This document shows positions 56,129 to 64,000 of a stretch of 64,000 bases of DNA, piece by piece. Positions within the stretch are counted from its first letter, which is position 1. Every line of letters starts with the position of its first letter. The stretch lies in the NCBI GenBank assembly GCA_004298675.1, contig SCRI01000086.1, forward strand, positions 62,001 through 126,000, in the 5' to 3' direction. Source of the DNA: a bacterium (GTDB taxonomy: Bacteria > Vulcanimicrobiota > Vulcanimicrobiia > Vulcanimicrobiales > SCRA01). The notes below the pieces were generated by a model that saw only the letters and a program-made list of their open reading frames with translations, was not told the DNA's origin and did no database searches. The position numbers and the translations under genes were made by a program.

Positions 56129-56997
56129 AGGTAGACGTCGGTGGCCTGCAGACCTTGCAGGCCGCCGTAGTAGGCAGCGGCGGCGGTCAGGGCCTCCAGC
56201 GGCAGGAGGCCGATCAGCTCGCCGCCGATGATGCGCCCGCCCGCGCGCGCAACCTGGCGGCGCGCGAGCTCTATCACGCGGTGCAGCGGCGTGGCCGTGG
56301 CGTCGGTGAGATTGAACGAGAGCTGGATCTGCCCGCCATCCAACGGGAACGCAAGGACTTTGAGCGTCGCGAGGCCGCCGTCGCGCCCCCGCATGCGCCG
56401 CGCGATCGCGTGAGCCGCGTCCAGGTCGATGCCTTCCGCGACGAGGTTCCAGGCAATCAGCGGGCGGCGCGCGCCGACCGCCACGGCCCCCGCGCTGGGA
56501 TGCGGCGACGCCGCACCGACGTCGGGTGCGCCGTCCGGCTCGCGCATGCGCGCGCCGAGCGCCTCGAAGCCGGCGTTGCGCACGCGCGCCAGATCGCGCC
56601 GCTCGGGACGCAGGGCGGCGTCTTCATACAGATAACAGGGCAGGCGCAGCTCGTCCCACAGACGTTGTGCGGTCGAACGCGCCAGATCGACCGCGGCGCT
56701 CATCTCGGCGTCGCGCAGCGGCACGAACGGCAGGACGTCGAGTGCGCCGATGCGCGGATGGAGGCCACGATGGGAGCGCAGATCGATGCGCTCCACCGCC
56801 ACGCGCGCCAGCGCGAGCGCGGCCTCGGAGAGTTCGGTAGCCGTGCCAACCAGCGTGAGCACGCAGCGGTTGTGCTTGCCGTCGGCGGTTCGATCGATCA
56901 CGCGCGCCCCGGCGCGCGACGCGGCCTCGACGAGGGCATCGACGATCCGTGCATCGCGCCCTTCGGAGAAGTTGGGAATGCACTCGAAGAGCGCCAT
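56125..56997 (-). CDS. Glutamate formiminotransferase
   Basis: 290 aa. FECIPNFSEGRDARIVDALVEA, DRTADGKHNRCVLTLVG, HRGLHPRIGALDVLPFVPL and the tail GGELIGLLPLEALTAAAAYY define the formiminotransferase domain of FTCD. It moves the formimino group of formiminoglutamate to tetrahydrofolate. There is no cyclodeaminase domain. Separated from the hut genes by 17 kb; functionally the last step of histidine breakdown. Confidence 0.93.
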   Translation of the reverse strand: MALFECIPNFSEGRDARIVDALVEAASRAGARVIDRTADGKHNRCVLTLVGTATELSEAALALARVAVERIDLRSHRGLHPRIGALDVLPFVPLRDAEMSAAVDLARSTAQRLWDELRLPCYLYEDAALRPERRDLARVRNAGFEALGARMREPDGAPDVGAASPHPSAGAVAVGARRPLIAWNLVAEGIDLDAAHAIARRMRGRDGGLATLKVLAFPLDGGQIQLSFNLTDATATPLHRVIELARRQVARAGGRIIGGELIGLLPLEALTAAAAYYGGLQGLQATDVYL

Positions 56998-57002
56998 CGC
57001 TG

Positions 57003-58361
57003 CTAGAGATCGAGGGCGGCGTTGACGGCCGCGCCGATCTCGTCGACGGGGATCACGCGCATGCCCTTGGGTGCCGCCGCGGCGCTTACCACCGCGGGGA
57101 CCACGGCCAGGCGAAAGCCCAAGCGCGCCGCCTCCGCCAACCGCCGCTCGCTCTGCGCCACGCCGCGTATTTCACCGGAGAGGCCGAGCTCGCCGAAGGC
57201 TACCAGATCGTGAGGGAGCGCCGCGTTGCGGTGGGCCGATGCCACCGCCAACGCCAATGCGACGTCGGCAGCGGGCTCGCCGACACGCAAGCCGCCCGCG
57301 ACGCTGGCGTAGACGTCCTGTCCGCCGACGAGCAAGCCCGCGCGTTTCTCGAGCACCGCCAGCACGATGGCGAGACGATTGGCGTCGAGGCTGGAGGCCA
57401 AGCGCCGGGGCGTGCCGTAGGCGGCGCCGGCCAACAGCGCCTGCACTTCCAAGAGTATCGGGCGGCTGCCCACGACCGCGGGGACGACGCAGGAACCACT
57501 CGCGCGCGCCGCGCGCCCTTCGAGGAAACGTTTTGAAGGCTCGGCGATCTCGCGTAATCCCTGTGGCCCCATGGCGAAGACGCAGACCTCGTCGACGGAG
57601 CCGAAGCGGTTCTTGTACGAGCGCAAGACACGCAGCCCCGCGCCGCCGTCGCCTTCAAAGTAGAGCACGGTGTCGACCAGATGCTCGAGCAGGCGTGGAC
57701 CGGCGATCGCTCCGTCTTTGGTGACGTGGCCGACGACGAACGTCGCGCACTCCGTGCGCTTCGCGAAGCGCTGCAGCGCCTGCGCGCACTCCCGCACCTG
57801 CGCCACGCTACCGATGCCCGACTCGCACGTCTCCAGATACACCGTCTGGATGGAGTCCACGACCAGCACGCGCGCGCCCGCGCGCTCGATCTCCTCCAGC
57901 GCCGGCTCCAGATTCGCGGCGGCAAGGAGCAGCACGTCGCCGGCGGTACCCAAGCGCTCCGCGCGCAGTTTGGTCTGCGCGGCCGACTCTTCGCCGCTGA
58001 GGTAGACCACGGGACCGGCGCGCTGCGCCAAGCGCGCAAGGACGTCGAGCAGCAGCGTGGACTTACCGACGCCGGGCTCTCCGCCGATCAGGATCACGCT
58101 TCCCGGCACGACGCCGCCGCCTAACACGTTGTCGAATTCGCGCAGCCCGGTGGAGATCCGGTCTTCGGCGCCCGCTTCGACCTCGCGTAAGGGAACCAGC
58201 GCCGGGGCCTGCGCAAGCCGCGCGGTGCGACGAGCTGGAGCAGGGGCCGGTGCCTCGGCAAACGTGTTCCAACCCTCGCAGCCCGGGCAGCGCCCGCGCC
58301 AACGAACCGATTCGAATCCACAGGATGAACAGAAGAAGAGCGTCTTGGCGGCCTTGGCCAT
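57003..58361 (-). CDS. radA: DNA repair protein RadA
   Basis: 452 aa. N-terminal zinc finger (CSSCGFESVRWRGRCPGC), RecA-like ATPase (GGEPGVGKSTLLLDVL; VVDSIQTVY), the RadA KNRFG motif (SYKNRFGSVDE) and a Lon-like C-terminal domain (GELGLSGEIRGV). A DNA branch-migration helicase in recombination. ATG 58361 is chosen; the track extension upstream runs antisense to cmk. Divergent from cmk. Confidence 0.96.
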   Translation of the reverse strand: MAKAAKTLFFCSSCGFESVRWRGRCPGCEGWNTFAEAPAPAPARRTARLAQAPALVPLREVEAGAEDRISTGLREFDNVLGGGVVPGSVILIGGEPGVGKSTLLLDVLARLAQRAGPVVYLSGEESAAQTKLRAERLGTAGDVLLLAAANLEPALEEIERAGARVLVVDSIQTVYLETCESGIGSVAQVRECAQALQRFAKRTECATFVVGHVTKDGAIAGPRLLEHLVDTVLYFEGDGGAGLRVLRSYKNRFGSVDEVCVFAMGPQGLREIAEPSKRFLEGRAARASGSCVVPAVVGSRPILLEVQALLAGAAYGTPRRLASSLDANRLAIVLAVLEKRAGLLVGGQDVYASVAGGLRVGEPAADVALALAVASAHRNAALPHDLVAFGELGLSGEIRGVAQSERRLAEAARLGFRLAVVPAVVSAAAAPKGMRVIPVDEIGAAVNAALDL

Positions 58362-58421
58362 CACGGCGGCGATTCGGTGCAGCCAGGGGGTGCGCCTGTG
58401 CATGCGCGAAGCCAACGCCCC

Positions 58422-59108
58422 GTGACGCTCCCGCATATCGCCATCGACGGCCCCGTGGCTAGCGGTAAATCGACCGTAGCCATGCTGGTGGCCCGGCGCC
58501 TCAATCTGCTCTACGTCGATACCGGTGCCATGTACCGCGCCGTCGCACTGGCGGCGCTGCACGACGGTGTCGAACTTCAGGATGGTGATGCGCTGGCTGC
58601 GCTGGCGCAGCACCATCGCATCGACCTCGAGCCCTTGGCCGATGCTCGCGGCTATGCCGTACGTCTCGACGGAGAGGACGTCACCGCGCGCCTCTTCGGC
58701 GGCGCGGTCACCGCGGCCGTCTCCACGGTCGCGGCGCAGCCTCAAGTCCGCCGGCTGCTGGTGCAGCGCCAGCGCGAGATCGCCGCGCAGCGCGCGGTGG
58801 TGATGGCGGGCCGTGACATCGGCAGCGTCGTGCTGCCGGATGCGCCGTTCAAGATCTTCCTCACGGCATCGGTTGAAGAGCGCGTCCGGCGCCGCTTGGC
58901 GGAACTGCGCGCGGCGGGGAGGGCGATCGACGCGGCTACGCTGCGCGAAGACGTGGAGCGGCGCGATCGCGCCGACACCGAGCGTGCCGACTCACCGCTG
59001 CTGCCGGCCCCGGGCGCGCTGGTGCTGGACTCGAGCACGCTGCAGGCCTCCGACGTCGCGGCACGCATCGTCTCCTGGGTGACTTCGAGCACCGCGGCGG
59101 AGAGCTAA
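58422..59108 (+). CDS. cmk: Cytidylate kinase
   Basis: 228 aa from GTG 58422. P-loop IDGPVASGKSTVAML, YVDTGAMYRAVALAAL, AGRDIGSVVLPDAPFKIFLTASVEERVRRR. Phosphorylates CMP/dCMP. GTG 58398 in the same frame is an alternative start. Leads cmk-plsC-polyprenyl synthase-GT-yebC, all in one direction with minimal spacing. Confidence 0.94.
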   Translation: MTLPHIAIDGPVASGKSTVAMLVARRLNLLYVDTGAMYRAVALAALHDGVELQDGDALAALAQHHRIDLEPLADARGYAVRLDGEDVTARLFGGAVTAAVSTVAAQPQVRRLLVQRQREIAAQRAVVMAGRDIGSVVLPDAPFKIFLTASVEERVRRRLAELRAAGRAIDAATLREDVERRDRADTERADSPLLPAPGALVLDSSTLQASDVAARIVSWVTSSTAAES

Positions 59109-59696
59109 ATGGAGGCCTACGATCTGGCGAGGTTCCTCTTGAACGTCGCCTTCCGCAGCCTCTGGCGCCTGCGCGTGGAGGGGGCCGCACGCGTACCGCG
59201 CGAGGGGCCGCTGATCCTAGCCTGCAACCACGTCTCCTACGTCGACCCACCGGTGCTCGGTTGCGCCGCGCCGCGCACGGTCTCGTACATGGCCAAGTCC
59301 GAGCTCTTCCGCGTTCCGTTGCTCGGGCCGGCGATCCGGATGGTGCGGGCCTTCCCCGTCGAGCGGGGCAAGGGCGACGTGGCGGCGATACGCACGGCCG
59401 TGAAGGTGATCGAGCGCGGAGGCTGCGTCGGAATTTTTCCGGAGGGTGGGCGCGTCAAGCGTGGCGAGGAGCGTCAGCCGCAGGCGGGCGTAGCGCTGCT
59501 GGCCTATCTCTCGGGGGCGCGCGTGGTTCCAGCGGCGATCGTGGGAAGCGATCGCGCCGTCCACTTGGGCGCGATCACCGTGCGCTTCGGCGATCCCATG
59601 GAGTTCCGGCCCGCCGGTGCAAAGGCCACGCGCGAGGAGTTGGCGGCGTTCAGTGCGGCGGTGCTCGAGCGCATCCGGGCGTTACGGGAAGGATAA
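59109..59696 (+). CDS. plsC: 1-acyl-glycerol-3-phosphate acyltransferase
   Basis: 195 aa. Acyltransferase motifs: HxxxxD in NHVSYVDP, and FPEGGRVKRGE. Makes phosphatidic acid at the membrane. ATG immediately follows the cmk stop, an arrangement found in many genomes. Confidence 0.92.
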   Translation: MEAYDLARFLLNVAFRSLWRLRVEGAARVPREGPLILACNHVSYVDPPVLGCAAPRTVSYMAKSELFRVPLLGPAIRMVRAFPVERGKGDVAAIRTAVKVIERGGCVGIFPEGGRVKRGEERQPQAGVALLAYLSGARVVPAAIVGSDRAVHLGAITVRFGDPMEFRPAGAKATREELAAFSAAVLERIRALREG

Positions 59697-59708
59697 AGGG
59701 GGGAGCTG

Positions 59709-60695
59709 ATGAGCGTTCCATCGCCTGTGTTGGCGAGATTCGAGGAGCAGCTGGGGCGTTGGCTCTCCCGCTTCGGCGGCGATTCCCCCGTCTACGAGAT
59801 GGTGGCGTATCATTTCGATCTCGCCGGCGCCGGGCAGCGCGGCAAGCGACTGCGCCCGCAACTCTGTCTGTTGGTGGCGGAGGCGGAGGGCGCGCGCGTG
59901 GAGGCGGCGTTCGATGCCGCGGTCGCCGTCGAGCTGCTGCACAACTTCTCGCTCATCCACGACGACATCGAGGACAACGATCGGCTGCGTCATGGGCGCG
60001 CGACCGTCTGGGCGCGCTACGGCGTGGGACATGGGATCAACGCCGGCGACGCGCTGTGCTCGATGGCCTACCTCGCCTTGCTGGAGAACGCGGCGCGATT
60101 GCCTGAAGAACGCGTCATCGTGATGTCGCGGCTGCTGCACGAGGCGCAGTTGCAGATGTGCGCGGGGCAGGCGTTGGACATGGCGTTCGAGACCGCGCCG
60201 GCCGTCGATCCCGGCGCGTACCTGCAAATGATCGAAGGGAAGACCGCCGCGCTCTTTCGCGCGACGGCGCGCATGGGCGCGGTTGCCGCCGGCGCGGCGG
60301 TGGAACGGGTGGACGCGTACGGTGAGATGGCGCGGCGCTATGGTCTAGCCTTTCAGATCCAAGACGATCTCCTAGGTATCTGGGGGCGCTCTGAGGAGAC
60401 CGGAAAACCGAGCCTGGCCGACCTGCGCAAGCGCAAGTGGACCTATCCCGTGGTTTGGGGGATTGCCGCGGGCGCGGGCGCGGTGGAGGCACTCTACCGC
60501 ACGGGCGCCGGTCTCGATCAGGGGCAGGCCGAGCAGGCACGCTTGACGTTGGAGCGCGCTGGCGCGCGTGAGGCCGCACAGGCGGCTCTCGATCGCTATC
60601 TGGGCGAAGCGGAGGCCATCGCGCGTGAATGTGGCCTCGACCGTGACGGCGCCGTGCGTACCTTTCTGGCGCAAGGCGGACGCCGCAGCGCATGA
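59709..60695 (+). CDS. Polyprenyl diphosphate synthase
   Basis: 328 aa, ribosome site GGGGGGAG. First Asp-rich motif HDDIEDND and second QDDLLGIWG; KRLRPQL binds isopentenyl diphosphate. Both motifs are DDxxD. The residues before the first motif (NFSLIH) include a small Ser, compatible with medium chain length, but C15-C40 cannot be told apart by eye. The last 4 nt overlap the glycosyltransferase ATG, so its product may supply the lipid-phosphate sugar carrier. Confidence 0.92.
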   Translation: MSVPSPVLARFEEQLGRWLSRFGGDSPVYEMVAYHFDLAGAGQRGKRLRPQLCLLVAEAEGARVEAAFDAAVAVELLHNFSLIHDDIEDNDRLRHGRATVWARYGVGHGINAGDALCSMAYLALLENAARLPEERVIVMSRLLHEAQLQMCAGQALDMAFETAPAVDPGAYLQMIEGKTAALFRATARMGAVAAGAAVERVDAYGEMARRYGLAFQIQDDLLGIWGRSEETGKPSLADLRKRKWTYPVVWGIAAGAGAVEALYRTGAGLDQGQAEQARLTLERAGAREAAQAALDRYLGEAEAIARECGLDRDGAVRTFLAQGGRRSA

Positions 60696-63600
60696 AGGGC
60701 AGCGCAGTTCGCGGCGCGGAGGGCACCGCCGTGCGCGCCGCCTTGCCGCTGGCTGGCATGCTGGCGCTGGCGCTGGTGGTACGGTTGCTCTTGCTCCCCG
60801 CGCAGGGATACGCAAACGACATCGCGGCGTTCGAAAGCTGGGCGCTGACGCTCTACGATCACGGTGTCCGCGCCTTCTATCAGAGCACGAGTTTCGTCGA
60901 CTATCCGCCCGGCTATCTGTGGGTGTTGACGGTGGTGGGCTGGCTCTATCACGCGCTGCATGTGAGCGACGCCAACGCCGGCTACTACGTGCTGCGCGAT
61001 CTGGTCAAACTACCCGGCATCTTGGCCGATCTCGGTTGCGCCGCGTTGATCTACGTCATGGCGCTGCGTTTGGCGGGAAGCAAAGCGGCGTTGGGCGCGG
61101 CGGCGCTCTTCGCATTCAATCCGGCGACGATCTACGTCTCGTCGTATTGGGGGCAAGTCGACTCCGTGTCCGCGTTCTTCACGCTCGCGGCGCTGCTCGC
61201 AACGCTGCGCCGCCGTTGGCATTGGGCGTGGGCGCTGCTGGCGATCGCCGTCCTCATCAAGCCGCAGGCCTTCGTGCTGGCGCCGCTGTTGCTGGTCTAC
61301 CGGGCCTGGCAAGAAGGGCGCCCGCGCTTCTCGCCGGATCTCGCGACGGGGCCGCTCGTGGCGGTTGCCGTCGGCTACGCCATCGCGGCGCCGTTCGCGC
61401 CGGATCCGGTCAATCCGCTCTCGACGCTCTCTTGGCTTCTCGAGCGCTACGTCCACGGCACGTCGGTCTACCCGTACAGCTCCATCAACGCCTTCAATAT
61501 CTACGCCGTGGCGCGCAGCTTCTGGCAGCCCGACGGCAGGATCGTCGGTTTTCTGCCGCAAGCGGTGTGGGGCGTGCTCTTGGTGTTGGCCGCGACGTTC
61601 ATGGTGCTCTGGCGCGCCGCCCAACGGCGGGACGAGCGCGGCCTGCTGGAGGCGGCGCTGCTGATCTCGCTGGCACTCTTTCTCTTCGCCACGCGCATGC
61701 ACGAGCGCTACATCTACAACGCGTTTGCACTGGCCGTGCTGATGGCGCCGCTGGGCCGGCGCTACGTGACGGTGGCGCTGCTGCTCTCCGCCACGTTCTT
61801 CGCGAACCTGCTCTACTCGTACGCGTATCTGGGCGTCATGGAGCAACACGTCCAGGGCGTCGATCCCACCAATCTCATGCCGCTCGTGAGCCACCCCGCC
61901 GCACTGCTCAACGTGCTCCTCTTCGCCTTTCTCGCCTACGCCTATCTGGGTGGAGAGGAGCGGCCCGCAGCGGCCGTTGCTGAGAGCGGACCGCTCCAGC
62001 TCCTGCGGGGGCGGATGCGCGCGTGGTTCTCGCCGCTGGAGGGCAGCGCAGCGCTGACGCGGCTGGACTGGCTGATCGCGATCGGCTTGGGTCTGTTGTG
62101 CCTGGCGATCACGCTGACCCGGATCGCGCATCCCGCCACGCAGATCTTCGACGAGATCTACTACGCGCGCACGGCCAAGGAGTATCTGCAGCATCGCGAC
62201 GTCTTCGAGTGGACGCATCCGCCGCTCACCAAGCTGCTGATCGCCTTGGGCATCATCGCCGATGGCGGCTACCCGCGCGGCTTCACGAGTTTTGGCTGGC
62301 GTCTAGCCTCGGCTTTCGTGGGCAGTCTGACGGTGCCGCTCCTGTACGCCTTTGCCAAGCGTCTGCTGCGCTCGACGGCCTTTGCCGCAGTTGCCGCCGG
62401 CCTGCTGATCTTCAGCGGTTTCCATCTCGTTCAATCCCGCATCGCCACGCCCGAGATCACGGTGGCGTTCTTCTCCTTGGCGTCGCTATACTGTGCGTAT
62501 CGCTACGTGATTGCGGCGCAGGTTCGCGTCGTCGAGCGCCTGCGCGCGGGCTGGCAATGGGTGCTTGGCGCCGGCGGCGCAGTGGCGCTCGTGGTGGGCT
62601 GGCTGGCACAGTGGATCATCGCGCGCCCGCCCGTCGTCTATGGGGATGGACGCGGCGACGATATCGCGGCGCGCATCGCCATCTTCGCGGTCTTCGGGTC
62701 GGCCGCGTATCTCGTCGTCCGGCTCGTGCTTCCACGCCTCTACGGCAGCGGCCGGCTCGTCGCGTGCTACGCCGACGGCAGCAGCGTGGAGACGTATGGC
62801 CGGGAGCGGCTCAACGTCCCCGCGGCCGCCGATGGTGGAACCAAGAAGAGCGCCGTCTACCGGCGCGACGGGCTCGAGGTCACCCTCGGCTCCGACGGTG
62901 TGGAGCACTATCGCACCGCTGAGGGCGAGGCGCGCTTCACTCCGGAGGGGACGCTGGAGATCGAGCCCGGCGGGCTGCGCGTGCGTTCCCGCGACGCCAC
63001 GCTCTGGATGTGGCTGCTGGCGCTGGCGCTCGCGGGCGCGATCGACAGTAAATGGAACGGTTTCTTCACGCTGGGCTGGGTGCTGCTGGGCCTCGCGCTG
63101 GTCGCCTCGCAGCGCTGGTGGTGCCGCCCCGCGCAGTGGGGCAATCCGCGTGGCATCCCGCTGGATATCGTCTACGCGGCGGTCCTGTTGGTGGGCGCGG
63201 TCGTCTACGTGCTCTCGTACGTTCCGTACTTCACGTTAGGGCACAACTTGGCCGACCTGATGGGGCTGCAGCGCCAGATGTTCCTCTATCACGACGAGCT
63301 GAAGGCGACGCATCCGTATTCGGCGCGCTGGTGGGAGTGGCCGCTGATCTGGCGGCCGATCTCTTACTACTATCACGACTTCGGCGGGCCGGGGCACATC
63401 GTGGCGGAGATCCTCGCGCTTCCCAATCCCGTCAACTGGTGGTTCGGACTGCTCAGCGTCCCCGCGCTCTTCGTGATCGGATTGCTGCGGCGGCACAAGG
63501 GCTACGCGCTGCTCGTGGGGGCCTACCTGTGGCAGTGGCTACCTTGGATGACGAGCCCGCGTATCACGTTCGAGTACCACTTTTTCCCGAATCTCGCCAT

Positions 63601-63802
63601 CATCTGCCTGGCCAACGCGCTCGTGCTCCAGGAGGCGTGGAGGAGCTTTGGGCGCTGGGGGCGCATCGCCGTCATCGCCTTCCTGGCCGCCGTGGCTTGG
63701 GCATTTCTCTTCTGGCTTCCGATCTGGGTCGGAACTCCGATCCCGTACGACGAATGGCAGAAGCGGATGCTGATGTGGCTGGTGGGAACGCACTGGATCT
63801 AA
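60692..63802 (+). CDS. Tandem GT-C glycosyltransferase: GT87-like plus protein O-mannosyltransferase
   Basis: 1036 aa, about 20 TM helices. The N-terminal ~440 residues form a GT-C module with acidic first loop ([38 protein letters not shown]). The C-terminal half from ~460 is a PMT (GT39) enzyme: acidic loop [39 protein letters not shown], and PMT_4TMC tail [28 protein letters not shown] soluble beta-rich insert (~residues 690-765) splits the second module. Coupled to the polyprenyl synthase by ATGA. Probably transfers sugars from polyprenyl-phosphate to proteins or lipids outside the membrane. Confidence 0.88.
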   Translation: MKGSAVRGAEGTAVRAALPLAGMLALALVVRLLLLPAQGYANDIAAFESWALTLYDHGVRAFYQSTSFVDYPPGYLWVLTVVGWLYHALHVSDANAGYYVLRDLVKLPGILADLGCAALIYVMALRLAGSKAALGAAALFAFNPATIYVSSYWGQVDSVSAFFTLAALLATLRRRWHWAWALLAIAVLIKPQAFVLAPLLLVYRAWQEGRPRFSPDLATGPLVAVAVGYAIAAPFAPDPVNPLSTLSWLLERYVHGTSVYPYSSINAFNIYAVARSFWQPDGRIVGFLPQAVWGVLLVLAATFMVLWRAAQRRDERGLLEAALLISLALFLFATRMHERYIYNAFALAVLMAPLGRRYVTVALLLSATFFANLLYSYAYLGVMEQHVQGVDPTNLMPLVSHPAALLNVLLFAFLAYAYLGGEERPAAAVAESGPLQLLRGRMRAWFSPLEGSAALTRLDWLIAIGLGLLCLAITLTRIAHPATQIFDEIYYARTAKEYLQHRDVFEWTHPPLTKLLIALGIIADGGYPRGFTSFGWRLASAFVGSLTVPLLYAFAKRLLRSTAFAAVAAGLLIFSGFHLVQSRIATPEITVAFFSLASLYCAYRYVIAAQVRVVERLRAGWQWVLGAGGAVALVVGWLAQWIIARPPVVYGDGRGDDIAARIAIFAVFGSAAYLVVRLVLPRLYGSGRLVACYADGSSVETYGRERLNVPAAADGGTKKSAVYRRDGLEVTLGSDGVEHYRTAEGEARFTPEGTLEIEPGGLRVRSRDATLWMWLLALALAGAIDSKWNGFFTLGWVLLGLALVASQRWWCRPAQWGNPRGIPLDIVYAAVLLVGAVVYVLSYVPYFTLGHNLADLMGLQRQMFLYHDELKATHPYSARWWEWPLIWRPISYYYHDFGGPGHIVAEILALPNPVNWWFGLLSVPALFVIGLLRRHKGYALLVGAYLWQWLPWMTSPRITFEYHFFPNLAIICLANALVLQEAWRSFGRWGRIAVIAFLAAVAWAFLFWLPIWVGTPIPYDEWQKRMLMWLVGTHWI

Positions 63803-63830
63803 CGGAAGAAGCGAAGAGAAAGAGACAACC

Positions 63831-64000
63831 ATGTCCGGACACTCCAAGTGGCACAACATCCGGCTGCGCAAGGGCAAGGTGGATGCCCAGCGCGGCGCGC
63901 TGTTCACCAAGCTCTCGAAAGAGATCATCCTGGCCGCCAAGAGCGGTTCCCCCGATCCCGAGGCCAACTACCGCCTGAAGATGGCGGTGGACAAAGCGCG
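63831..64000 (+). CDS. YebC/TACO1-family protein, 5' part
   Basis: Runs off the window. The first 56 residues, [24 protein letters not shown] followed by [15 protein letters not shown] and an N-terminal RLKMAVDKA helix, are typical of YebC, which acts as a transcriptional regulator or a translation factor for polyproline stretches. 28 bp after the glycosyltransferase. Confidence 0.9.
   Translation, partial: MSGHSKWHNIRLRKGKVDAQRGALFTKLSKEIILAAKSGSPDPEANYRLKMAVDKA

Noticed and set aside
60568-61983. 471-aa plus-strand ORF
   Set aside because: Out-of-frame shadow of the polyprenyl synthase and glycosyltransferase; Arg/Gly/Ala-rich.

Overview
The window is GC-rich, densely packed chromosomal DNA from a free-living bacterium. 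Most genes sit in runs joined by 4-nt ATGA/GTGA or TGATG overlaps. A transaldolase/glucose-6-phosphate isomerase fusion beside opcA, zwf, gnd and pgl, a complete arginine route, hut genes and several leaderless-looking starts do not fit Proteobacteria or Bacteroidetes. A deep-branching high-GC lineage is my best guess (Actinobacteria-, Chloroflexi- or Eremiobacterota/Vulcanimicrobiota-like), at low confidence. I saw no rRNA, tRNA, CRISPR, insertion sequence or prophage.

Layout: (1) 1-3.05 kb: the 3' end of an Mfd-like protein that stops after its RNA-polymerase-interaction domain, then a methyl-accepting chemotaxis protein. (2) 3.04-6.3 kb: two single-domain TrkA-N proteins divergent from an APC permease, a 56-aa membrane protein and a membrane-anchored universal stress protein. 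(3) 6.3-11.2 kb: an SsuABC-type ABC importer split around a divergent operator, a lytic transglycosylase, a VKOR-fold protein without its loop cysteines, a WYL regulator and a 52-aa zinc-ribbon-like protein. (4) 11.2-14.8 kb: a candidate small RNA, an aldehyde dehydrogenase, a secreted protein and a one-TM protein. (5) 14.9-23.2 kb: argB-argF-argR-argG-argH-argC-argJ-argD with an ARG box and a leaderless-looking argF promoter. (6) 23.2-27.3 kb: RpiR regulator, carboxymuconolactone-decarboxylase-family protein, class III aminotransferase and an orphan Liv-type binding protein behind a 30-bp dyad. (7) 27.4-33.4 kb: a RelE-like toxin/antitoxin pair, a DUF72 gene and a complete livKHMGF operon. 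(8) 33.6-40.2 kb: hutH-hutU-hutI, an amidohydrolase (HutF candidate) and a cytosolic class A beta-lactamase-fold protein. (9) 40.2-43.7 kb: TetR with an EmrA/EmrB-type efflux pair. (10) 43.7-52.9 kb: an oxidative pentose phosphate operon on the minus strand (tkt, tal-pgi, gnd, zwf, opcA, pgl). (11) 52.9-58.4 kb: dapD, a 137-nt nested-hairpin element, a 3-hydroxybutyrate dehydrogenase, an ORF with no usable start codon, an RsbW-like kinase, glutamate formiminotransferase and radA. (12) 58.4-64 kb: cmk, plsC, a polyprenyl synthase, a 1036-aa tandem GT-C glycosyltransferase and the start of a YebC/TACO1 gene.

How it fits together: amino-acid metabolism dominates. Arginine is made from glutamate by the cyclic (ArgJ) route under ArgR. 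Histidine is degraded through urocanate to formiminoglutamate, with two candidate exits (an amidohydrolase in the operon, a formiminotransferase 17 kb away). Branched-chain or other amino acids enter through Liv. NADPH and pentoses come from the zwf-opcA operon. The least explained elements are the truncated Mfd, the 215-nt candidate RNA, the 137-nt branched inverted repeat, the cysteine-less VKOR homologue, the hut-linked beta-lactamase-fold protein and the tandem glycosyltransferase. No single locus is clearly a new defence or mobile system.
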